Of a stretch of DNA of 8,342 nucleotides, positions 1-4,624 are shown one piece after another. Numbering within the stretch: position 1 is the stretch's first letter; each line of letters begins with the position of its first letter. The position numbers and the translations under genes are program-made. Source of the stretch: Clostridia bacterium. Its GTDB lineage: Bacteria; Aerophobota; Aerophobia; Aerophobales; AE-B3A. The notes beneath the pieces were generated by a model. That model was given only the letters and a program-made list of their open reading frames with translations. It was not told the origin of the DNA and made no database searches. The stretch covers positions 1-8,342 of the forward strand of contig WJOQ01000329.1 in the NCBI GenBank assembly GCA_009618505.1, read 5' to 3'.

Positions 1-88
1 CTCCGGTTCTAATAAGGTGATTATGAACATCGGCTATTCCTAAATCCTCAGCTTCGATTGCCTCCAGAAGGGTTTGAATTTTTTTCAT
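1..88 (-). CDS. Phosphotriesterase-family metal hydrolase, N-terminal fragment (runs off left edge)
   Basis: This is the first 29 codons of a minus-strand gene; the remainder lies outside the window. The translation begins MKKIQTLLEAIEAEDLGIA and continues into DVHNHLI. A short leader, a D-L-G element and then an H-x-H motif (His22 and His24) is how phosphotriesterase-like amidohydrolases start, and the two histidines would be metal ligands of the binuclear centre. The purine-rich stretch GAGAGAAAGAAG directly precedes the ATG. Its start codon overlaps the stop of the uridine-kinase-family gene in an ATGA arrangement, so the two are probably translationally coupled and share a transcript. Only the N-terminus is visible, so substrate cannot be guessed; members include lactonases and sugar-related esterases. 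Another TIM-barrel amidohydrolase subfamily is possible. Confidence 0.6.
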   Translation of the reverse strand, partial: MKKIQTLLEAIEAEDLGIADVHNHLIRTG

Positions 89-675
89 CTTCTTTCTCTC
101 TTTAGTTTAAATTTTGTCCAGTTTGCCAGCATTTCAATAGCGGTATTGCTCCACTGACTCCCATTCATAACAATATCAGCATACCATTTAGACGGCTGAA
201 CAAACTCTTGATGACGAAAACGTACAGAATCCAAATAATAATCAGCTATCTCATCAAAACTTAAGCCCCGTTCTTCCATATTGCGTTTTAACCGACGGAC
301 AATTCTCTCGTCCGCATCAGCCTCAACAAAGACTTTCAGGTCAAGCAATTTGCGTAAGTCACTATTTTGAAGAACCAACAGTCCCTCAATAACAATTACA
401 TCAAATTCTTTAGTTTGAAGAAAATGTTTGATGTCAGTTAATAATTTTTTCATATTCACGGACTGAGGGTGATTATAATCATCATATTTTCGCCGGGAAA
501 ATGGTGCCGTGCATTTAGGAAGCGGTTTTTTGAAATAGGTATCCATACAAACGATTTTTACCTTTGACATTGATCGGGAAAGAGTTTTACTTAGAGCTTC
601 GGTGATACGATGCTTGCCAGAGGCTGAGCCGCCGGCAATTCCAATTATTATTGGTTTACGGTTCTTATGGCTCAT
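85..675 (-). CDS. Uridine kinase-family P-loop kinase with atypical Walker A (GKH)
   Basis: The product is about 196 aa and resembles uridine kinase/phosphoribulokinase-family enzymes, which phosphorylate a nucleoside or sugar using ATP. With the start at 675, the P-loop GIAGGSASGKH lies at residues 12-22. A D-T-Y-F segment follows (usual DSYY region), then a YDDYNHP segment matching the family's YDHPxxFD element, then VIVIEGLL (Walker B-like), then an R-R-L-K-R-N lid-like basic stretch. I chose the ATG at 675 because AAGGAAG (681-687) precedes it at suitable spacing and the family begins just before the P-loop. An in-frame ATG at 711 would add 12 residues and has no clear ribosome site. The Walker A Thr/Ser after GK is replaced by His22, which would alter Mg-ATP coordination. 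The gene start lies inside the end of the upstream chimeric ORF, and its stop overlaps the downstream phosphotriesterase start. True substrate is unknown. Confidence 0.8.
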   Translation of the reverse strand: MSHKNRKPIIIGIAGGSASGKHRITEALSKTLSRSMSKVKIVCMDTYFKKPLPKCTAPFSRRKYDDYNHPQSVNMKKLLTDIKHFLQTKEFDVIVIEGLLVLQNSDLRKLLDLKVFVEADADERIVRRLKRNMEERGLSFDEIADYYLDSVRFRHQEFVQPSKWYADIVMNGSQWSNTAIEMLANWTKFKLKRERR

Positions 676-904
676 TAATTCTTCCTTTTTGAGGAGTATT
701 TTTCTTGTCATAGAAGTTCCAGGCAGATTTAATGATTTCTACTATGTAATCTACTGATTTCCTCAGAAGTTGACAACCCTTTTCTGGAGTAGCTACCTTG
801 GCATTGCCAAAACTGGACAAAGAAGAATGAACTAGAACTACATCTCCTTTCTTAAGCCCTAATTTTCTCAACCCTTTCTTAATATCCTCTTTTGTGAGTC
901 CCAC
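665..904 (-). pseudogene. Chimeric remnant: AAC(3)-family N-terminus fused in frame to a creatininase-like C-terminus
   Basis: This 79-codon ORF starts with GTG at 904, preceded by AAAGG (912-916) at 7-nt spacing. Residues 1-34 (MGLTKEDIKKGLRKLGLKKG, then DVVLVHSSLSSFGN) closely match the start of the AAC(3)/YokD-type N-acetyltransferase family, normally about 260-280 aa, but the match ends abruptly. Residues 38-60 (ATPEKGCQLLRKSVDYIVEI, then IKS) instead resemble the C-terminal helix of creatininase-family amidohydrolases (typically A-[ST]-x-E-K-G then V-E-x-[IL]-V-E-[FL]-I). The simplest reading is one deletion that fused the start of one gene to the end of another without breaking the frame, with the junction near 793-805. 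The AAC(3) part is well supported; the creatininase assignment is an inference from pattern memory. Neither enzyme could be active. The ORF could still be translated and overlaps the uridine-kinase-family start by 11 nt. Confidence 0.6.
681..687 (-). promoter_or_regulatory. Ribosome binding site deciding the uridine-kinase-family start
   Basis: AAGGAAG on the minus strand lies five bases upstream of the ATG at 675. It sits within the coding region of the chimeric ORF, so ribosomes finishing that ORF at 665 could re-initiate here. It supports 675 over the upstream in-frame ATG at 711. Confidence 0.5.
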
Positions 905-938
905 TTTTATACCTTTCTTTTCCTTTAACTAAGATTTT

Positions 939-1055
939 CTATTTTCTATATTTTCCGTATTCTCTAGCCGTTTCGTACACTGCAATGACACTCTCTGGCG
1001 GTGTTTTATGCAAAATAGAATTACTTGTTGCGAAGATATAACCACTGACCTGCCC
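939..1055 (-). pseudogene. 3' remnant of a uroporphyrinogen decarboxylase-family gene
   Basis: The minus-strand reading from 1055 to the TAG at 939 gives GQVSGYIFATSNSILHKTPP, then ESVIAVYETAREYGKYRK. This matches the C-terminal end of the URO-D/MtaA/CmuA methyltransferase family: the G-Y-I-F-A strand, the H-x-x-x-P-P-E-[SN] turn and a final helix ending in Y-E-x-A-R-x-Y-G. Only about 38 of the usual 330-370 codons remain. Upstream the frame closes at a TAA at 1061-1059 and the sequence turns into repeat and IS debris, so the rest has been deleted. The chimeric AAC(3) ORF begins 34 nt downstream in the same direction, so these were probably neighbours in one operon. Assignment rests on a short stretch but the pattern is distinctive. 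Confidence 0.6.
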
Positions 1056-1091
1056 CCATTAATAGTACCACTTGTTTAGTTAGAGTCAACG

Positions 1092-1135
1092 GAATCATGG
1101 CCTCCTGAATCATGGCCTCCTGAATCATGGCCTCC
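1092..1135. repeat. 15-bp tandem repeat, nearly three copies
   Basis: The unit GAATCATGGCCTCCT occurs head to tail at 1092-1106, 1107-1121 and 1122-1135, the last copy lacking its final base. The period is a multiple of three. On the minus strand it lies in a 45-codon ORF (1158-1021) starting MVRRICTPEAMIQEAMIQEA, in which the repeat encodes a five-residue AMIQE unit. That ORF has a strong-looking site, AAAAGGGGG at 1165-1173, six bases before its ATG. It resembles no family I know and overlaps the URO-D remnant out of frame, so I do not call it as a gene. The repeat lies between the IS debris and the decayed operon and may have arisen by slippage during rearrangement. Confidence 0.85.
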
Positions 1136-1220
1136 GGAGTGCATATTCTTCTAACCATTCTAATCCCCCTTTTCGATCCTTAGTCTAACACAATAACTGG
1201 ACCGATTCTGGGAGGGCAGG

Positions 1221-1740
1221 TCACTTGGACGTCTTTACTCTAGAAAAGTAGTGAGGAATTTTAAGCTTGCTGCATGCCTCCTCAAACAGTTTAGTAAACT
1301 CTCTAGCCTTGTCAGTTTGAATGATCTTTATCTTAGTATCCACTAAATAGATAAGTCTGTAAAGGAAATCTCTGGCATTAAAAGAGACGACTCCTTCTCT
1401 TCCTCAGTTTCTCATTCTTGACTGGATGGTAGTAGAAATTGTACTTTTCCATAGTCTTTTGAATCTGCCAGCAGGTTACCTTGTCTTGATAGACCTTCTC
1501 ATAGAGGACTTTAAGCTTTTCTTTCCCATATCTGATCTGCTTCTTCCTGAGAGCCTTAATCCTTTAGCTCTTTCTCAAAAGGAATCATTCTCTTTCTCCT
1601 CCCTTTGGGAGCACGAGACCTGATCTGTAAAGTTCTAAGGTCCCAGGGACTGTATCTTTTCTTCCACTTATAGAAAGTCTTTCTGGAGATGGCAAAGTAG
1701 CAGGGACCTTCTGCATGATGAGGCCTGCACCGGCTCAACT
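1221..1740 (-). pseudogene. Degenerate IS481-type transposase (frameshifted, internally deleted, truncated)
   Basis: Three reading frames together give a recognisable DDE transposase. Segment 1 (1738-1556) holds the helix-turn-helix, with ISRKTFYKWKKRY followed by the LRTLQIRSRAPKGRRKR linker, and ends at TAA. A one-base shift opens segment 2 (1554-1378), containing QIRYGKEKLKVLYEK and KVTCWQIQKTMEKY, the second DNA-binding helix region. Another shift and an internal deletion near 1378-1390 lead to segment 3 (1382-1221), containing ARDFLYRLIYLVDTKIKI, then IQTDKAREF and LKIPHYFSRVKTSK before a TGA. The IQTD Asp is the second catalytic residue. The first Asp falls in the internal deletion and the catalytic Glu (normally after KTPKDNPV) is lost with the C-terminus. 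The usual QTDNGSEF reads QTDKAREF. The extreme N-terminus is also missing. The element is dead. Confidence 0.85.
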
Positions 1741-1767
1741 AGACAAAAGGATTTTATGAAATATAAT
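1740..1767 (+). promoter_or_regulatory. Candidate sigma-70 type promoter for dhaK-rpiB-dhaL
   Basis: TAGACA at 1740-1745 (five of six matches to TTGACA) and a perfect TATAAT at 1762-1767 are separated by 16 nt. Transcription would start around 1774, leaving a leader of roughly 45 nt before dhaK. The -35 hexamer abuts the outer edge of the transposase remnant, so the IS may have contributed half of the promoter. The call is from consensus matching only. Confidence 0.5.
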
Positions 1768-1817
1768 ACAAAGTAGATTGGGGTTAGGATTTCCGAAATG
1801 GTTTAGAGGAGGGTAAA

Positions 1818-2828
1818 GTGTTAAAAAAGTTTATCAACGATCCAAAGGATGTGGTGGAAGAGATGCTGGAGGGTTTTCTGGCGGCTCACCAAAAAGAGGT
1901 GAGGAGATTAGAAACCTCAAGGGTTATAGTGAGAAAAGAGGCTCCCGTCAAGAATAAGGTAGGTCTGGTTACCGGCGGAGGTTCGGGACATAAACCTGCT
2001 TTTATTGGATATGTGGGCAAGGCTCTTATGGATGCAGTGGCGGTAGGTGATATCTTTTCTTCCCCTTCTGCTCAGCAGATTTATGATGCCATTAAAGCGG
2101 TAAATTCAGGCAAAGGTGTTCTCTGTGTATTGGGTAATTACTCTGGAGATGTGATGAACTTTGATATGGCTGCTGAGATGGCTAAAGAGGAAGGGATAGA
2201 GGTAGAACAGGTCATAATTAACGATGACGTTGGCTCAGGCCCTAAAGAGGAGATGGAAAATCGCCGGGGAGTAGCGGGAGAGGTAATCGTCTGGAAAGCT
2301 ATAGGAGCAAAAGCAGAAGAGGGAGTAAGCTTAGAAGAAATAAAAGAGGTAGCAGAAAAGGTCAATGCTAATACCAGAAGTATGGGCGTAGCTCATTCTC
2401 CTTGCGCTGTACCCTCGATGCCCCATGGAGGAAAGCCAAATTTTATCCTGGGTGAAAATGAAATGGAGATAGGCGTCGGTCATCACGGAGAGCCAGGGGT
2501 GGAAAGAGTTCCTATGAAATCAGCTGATGAAACCACAGAAATCTTGCTTAATGAAATCTTGCAAGACCTTCCGTTTAAGCGAGGAGATGAGGTAAGTGTA
2601 TTAATAAGTGGTCTGGGTTCTACTTCTTTATTGGAATTATACATTGTCTATCGCAAAGTGGCGAAAATGCTAAAGGAAAAAGAAATTAGTATTTATACCT
2701 CCTACATTGGAGAATATTTCACTTCTATGGAAATGGGCGGATACTCAGTCACTCTAACCAGGCTTGATGATGAGCTGAAGAGACTCCTGAATGCACCAGC
2801 TCATTCTCCTTTGTTCATACAAAACTAG
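1818..2828 (+). CDS. dhaK: Dihydroxyacetone kinase-like subunit DhaK (ketose-binding subunit)
   Basis: The product has 336 aa, close to the roughly 330-356 of free-standing DhaK proteins. This subunit holds a short ketose as a covalent hemiaminal on a histidine while partner DhaL supplies phosphate. Visible motifs are GGGSGH at 53-58 (His58 in the active site), GNYSGDVMNF with Asp111, IINDDV at 134-138, MPHGGKP near 201-207, and HGEPG with His223 as the substrate-linking residue. The GTG start at 1818 is preceded by AGAGGAGGG (1805-1813). It leads an operon; rpiB starts 9 nt after its stop and the rpiB ribosome site overlaps that stop. The loop after GSGH reads KPAFIGYVG rather than the E-P-A-H-A-G-Y-V-G of classical dihydroxyacetone kinases, suggesting a different ketose, for example erythrulose. 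No DhaM is present, so whether phosphate comes from ATP or a PTS carrier is unclear. Confidence 0.92.
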   Translation: MLKKFINDPKDVVEEMLEGFLAAHQKEVRRLETSRVIVRKEAPVKNKVGLVTGGGSGHKPAFIGYVGKALMDAVAVGDIFSSPSAQQIYDAIKAVNSGKGVLCVLGNYSGDVMNFDMAAEMAKEEGIEVEQVIINDDVGSGPKEEMENRRGVAGEVIVWKAIGAKAEEGVSLEEIKEVAEKVNANTRSMGVAHSPCAVPSMPHGGKPNFILGENEMEIGVGHHGEPGVERVPMKSADETTEILLNEILQDLPFKRGDEVSVLISGLGSTSLLELYIVYRKVAKMLKEKEISIYTSYIGEYFTSMEMGGYSVTLTRLDDELKRLLNAPAHSPLFIQN

Positions 2829-2837
2829 GAGAATTCA

Positions 2838-3287
2838 ATGAAAATAGCTATCGGAAGTGACCACCTAGGTTTAGAACTTAAGAATATAATCAGAGATTTC
2901 TTAAAAGAAAAAGAAATAGAAGTAAATGATTTTGGAACAATGTCCAAGGAGCCCATTGATTACCCTGATATAGCCAAGAAAGTAGCCAAAGCAGTTGCCA
3001 AAGGCGATTGCGAGAGAGGTATCCTTATCTGTGGGACAGGAATAGGGATGGCTATTGCTGCCAACAAGGTAAAAGGGATAAGAGCTGCCGTCTGCCATGA
3101 CCTATACTCTACTGAAAGGTCTAGAAAGAGCAATAATGCTCAAATAATGGCCATAGGAGCTCTAATAATAGGTTCGGAGCTGGCAAAGAAATTGGTGGAG
3201 GTATGGCTGAACTCAGAATTTCAAGGAGGTCGCTCAGAGCGAAAGGTGAAGAAAATAATGGAAATTGAGACGGAAAACTCTTCTTAG
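2838..3287 (+). CDS. rpiB: RpiB/LacAB-family phosphosugar isomerase
   Basis: The product is 149 aa, the normal size for RpiB, which interconverts phosphorylated aldoses and ketoses (ribose-5-P/ribulose-5-P, or other phosphosugars in paralogues). It begins MKIAIGSDHLGLELK with Asp8 and His9. The catalytic-base motif ICGTGIGMAIAANKVKGIRAA follows with Cys65, then HDLYSTERSRKSNNAQIM at 87-104, and a C-terminal FQGGRSERKVKKI phosphate-binding region. AGGAG at 2827-2831 gives a good start at 2838. The usual S-R-x-H-N-[ND]-A motif carries Ser98 instead of His, and the later G-G-R-H motif carries Ser133. The conserved His acts in ring opening in studied ribose-phosphate enzymes, so a substrate that is already linear, such as a tetrulose phosphate, would fit. 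Placement between dhaK and dhaL supports a role downstream of the kinase. In erythritol and threitol pathways an RpiB paralogue isomerises D-erythrulose-4-phosphate. Confidence 0.9.
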   Translation: MKIAIGSDHLGLELKNIIRDFLKEKEIEVNDFGTMSKEPIDYPDIAKKVAKAVAKGDCERGILICGTGIGMAIAANKVKGIRAAVCHDLYSTERSRKSNNAQIMAIGALIIGSELAKKLVEVWLNSEFQGGRSERKVKKIMEIETENSS

Positions 3288-3303
3288 TTCATTCGAAAGA
3301 AAG

Positions 3304-3308
3304 AAGGA
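3304..3308 (+). promoter_or_regulatory. Ribosome binding site supporting the TTG start of dhaL
   Basis: AAGGA lies 7 nt before the TTG at 3316. No ATG occurs in frame until 3358, which would remove 14 residues of the first DhaL helix. This site and the family's N-terminal length both favour 3316. Confidence 0.5.
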
Positions 3309-3315
3309 TAAGTTA

Positions 3316-3999
3316 TTGTTCAAGAAAGAAAATTCATACAGCAAGATAAAGAAAATTATGAAAAGTATTGTCAAGGAACTTGAAGAAAAGAGAGATTACC
3401 TGAATCGACTGGATGGAGAAATTGGTGACGGAGACCATGGAAGAACTATCACCAATGCTTTTAAAAAGGCACAGGAGGTATTGTTAGAGAGTGAAAGTGG
3501 CAGAGAAGATGAAGCTCGCTTGTCATGCGAGAATGCTGACCTAGGAACCCTCTTGAAAGGGATAGGAAGAACTATTGCCTTTTCTACTGGTGCGGCGGCT
3601 GGTCCCCTATATGGAACCGCTTTTATAGAAGCGGGTAAAGCAACAGAGGGTAAAGAAGAACTTCAGCTGGAGGATTGGGCCAAATTAACTGAGGCCGCTG
3701 AAGCAGGAATCATCAAAAGAGGCAGAGGTAAGGTGGGTGAGAAAACCATGCTGGATACCTTACATCCAATGGTTGAAGCCTTGAAGGAGATGCTGGCTCA
3801 GAATAAACCATTAAAAGAAGCTCTTAGGCGAGCTAAAGAGGCAGCCCGGGAAGGCATGGAATCCACCCGGGAGATGGTTTCCAAAAGAGGAAGGTCAAGC
3901 CGACTGGGAGAGAGAACCAAGGGACACATTGACCCTGGAGCAGCTTCCACCTATTATATCATAGAAGCTATCATCGGGACTTGCCTTCAAATATGGTGA
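3316..3999 (+). CDS. dhaL: Dihydroxyacetone kinase-like subunit DhaL (nucleotide-binding subunit)
   Basis: This is the phosphate-donating partner of DhaK (DAK2 domain). The likely start is TTG at 3316, preceded by AAGGA (3304-3308) at 7-nt spacing. It gives 227 aa and places the metal-binding signature IGDGDHG at 36-42 with Asp33, within three residues of its position in E. coli DhaL. An earlier in-frame TTG at 3265 overlaps rpiB, lacks a clear ribosome site and would add 17 lysine-rich residues. Further motifs are GPLYGT at 96-101, GEKTMLDTLHP at 141-151 and RLGERTKGHIDPGAAS near 196-211, all typical of nucleotide contacts in DhaL. The usual Ser before GPLYG is Ala95. As the last gene of dhaK-rpiB-dhaL it lies 28 nt after rpiB. 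Without DhaM nearby, either ATP exchange or an unlinked PTS protein would recharge it. Confidence 0.9.
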   Translation: MFKKENSYSKIKKIMKSIVKELEEKRDYLNRLDGEIGDGDHGRTITNAFKKAQEVLLESESGREDEARLSCENADLGTLLKGIGRTIAFSTGAAAGPLYGTAFIEAGKATEGKEELQLEDWAKLTEAAEAGIIKRGRGKVGEKTMLDTLHPMVEALKEMLAQNKPLKEALRRAKEAAREGMESTREMVSKRGRSSRLGERTKGHIDPGAASTYYIIEAIIGTCLQIW

Positions 4000-4000
4000 T

Positions 4001-4150
4001 TAGTGATTGGTGAATGGTGAATCGCAAACAAGAAAGTAAACGGTTGCAGGGTTTGATTGACAATTCACGATTCACGAAATACGATTCACCAACTCTGTCG
4101 TGCGTGATGCGTATTGCGCAATACGACATACGATATACGCAATACGAGAT
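4001..4150. repeat. Cluster of short direct and inverted repeats between convergent operons
   Basis: The spacer between dhaL and the NIL-ferredoxin gene has two repeat families. The first is built on GGTGAAT/ATTCACC: TTGGTGAAT at 4007-4015 can pair with ATTCACCAA at 4084-4092, and GTGAATCG at 4017-4024 with CGATTCAC at 4068-4075. TTCACGA is repeated in tandem at 4064-4077. The second is built on CGTATTGCG: CGTATTGCGCAATACG at 4110-4125 is a perfect 16-bp palindrome, and CGTATTGCG at 4110-4118 also pairs with CGCAATACG at 4138-4146. The transcript could fold in several alternative ways. The position between convergent genes fits a REP/MITE-like element, and it may help end transcription or protect 3' ends, though no clear U-tract terminator is present. 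An open frame at 4014-4229 here looks like chance. Confidence 0.7.
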
Positions 4151-4201
4151 TGTCCTGAGACGTTTCTTGATAAGTCAGGAAAAGATTACTGAGAACGGCT
4201 T

Positions 4202-4609
4202 TCAAAATAATATCTCTATGGCTTTATAAGGGCAGGCAGGAATACAGGCTCCACAAGCAATACACTTATCTTTATTAAAGGAAATTTCCATACTGTTACG
4301 GTCAACTACAATGGCTTCTGTGGGGCAAAGAGAAACACATACCGTACAATGGGTACACTTCTCCTCAAGCCATCTTATATCCCGAGCCAGGGACTGAATA
4401 TTTACGTTTAACCCGTTGAGATAGTCCATCCCCCTTTTCAAAGCACTTTTCTCGCCGCTGAGCTCAATCATAAGCCGACCTTCCTCTTCTGGGCTAATCT
4501 TTGCCCGGAGGATATTAACTACCAGATCATAATCTTTGATAAGTCTATAGGTAATAGGTTCCTCTACTAACTTGGGGGGGAAAGTCAAAACTAATCTTCG
4601 CTTGGCCAT
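4202..4609 (-). CDS. NIL-domain 2[4Fe-4S] ferredoxin, homocysteine-biosynthesis partner
   Basis: The product is 135 aa. Residues 1 to about 78 form a NIL domain, a small ligand-binding fold also seen at the C-terminus of methionine ABC transporter ATPases. Residues 80-135 form a bacterial-type ferredoxin with two complete C-x2-C-x2-C-x3-CP motifs: Cys85, 88, 91, 95 and Cys116, 119, 122, 126. These would hold two [4Fe-4S] clusters for low-potential electron transfer. AGGAG at 4616-4620 lies six bases before the ATG. It begins 15 nt after the DUF39 gene stop and is last in the sulfur operon. The same DUF39 + NIL-ferredoxin pair in Methanosarcina acetivorans (MA1821/MA1822) is required for O-acylhomoserine-independent homocysteine synthesis, where the ferredoxin is thought to supply reducing equivalents. 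The NIL domain may sense or bind a sulfur amino acid; that is inference. Confidence 0.9.
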   Translation of the reverse strand: MAKRRLVLTFPPKLVEEPITYRLIKDYDLVVNILRAKISPEEEGRLMIELSGEKSALKRGMDYLNGLNVNIQSLARDIRWLEEKCTHCTVCVSLCPTEAIVVDRNSMEISFNKDKCIACGACIPACPYKAIEILF

Positions 4610-4624
4610 TGTAAGCTCCTTGTC

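Noticed and set aside
1092..1135. CRISPR-like array
   Set aside because: The copies are directly adjacent with no spacers and the unit is only 15 bp.
1556..1558. Programmed frameshift producing a full transposase
   Set aside because: No slippery heptamer is seen at the break, there are further disruptions, and two catalytic residues are lost, so this is decay rather than recoding.
1426..1623. Plus-strand ORF across the IS debris
   Set aside because: It is antisense to recognisable transposase segments and has no motif of its own.
3265..3315. Upstream TTG start for dhaL overlapping rpiB
   Set aside because: It would add 17 residues without a convincing ribosome site. The TTG at 3316 has AAGGA at 7 nt and fits the family's N-terminal length.
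1818..3999. Classical PTS-dependent dihydroxyacetone operon
   Set aside because: No dhaM or glycerol dehydrogenase is present, an isomerase is interleaved, and DhaK loop residues differ.
4153..4180. Possible terminator hairpin TCCTGA...TCAGGA downstream of the NIL-ferredoxin gene
   Set aside because: The stem is only six pairs around a 16-nt loop and no T-tract follows on either strand.
4014..4229. A 71-codon plus-strand ORF after dhaL
   Set aside because: It is made almost entirely of the short repeat words, has no family resemblance and runs into the opposite-strand ferredoxin gene. It looks like chance.
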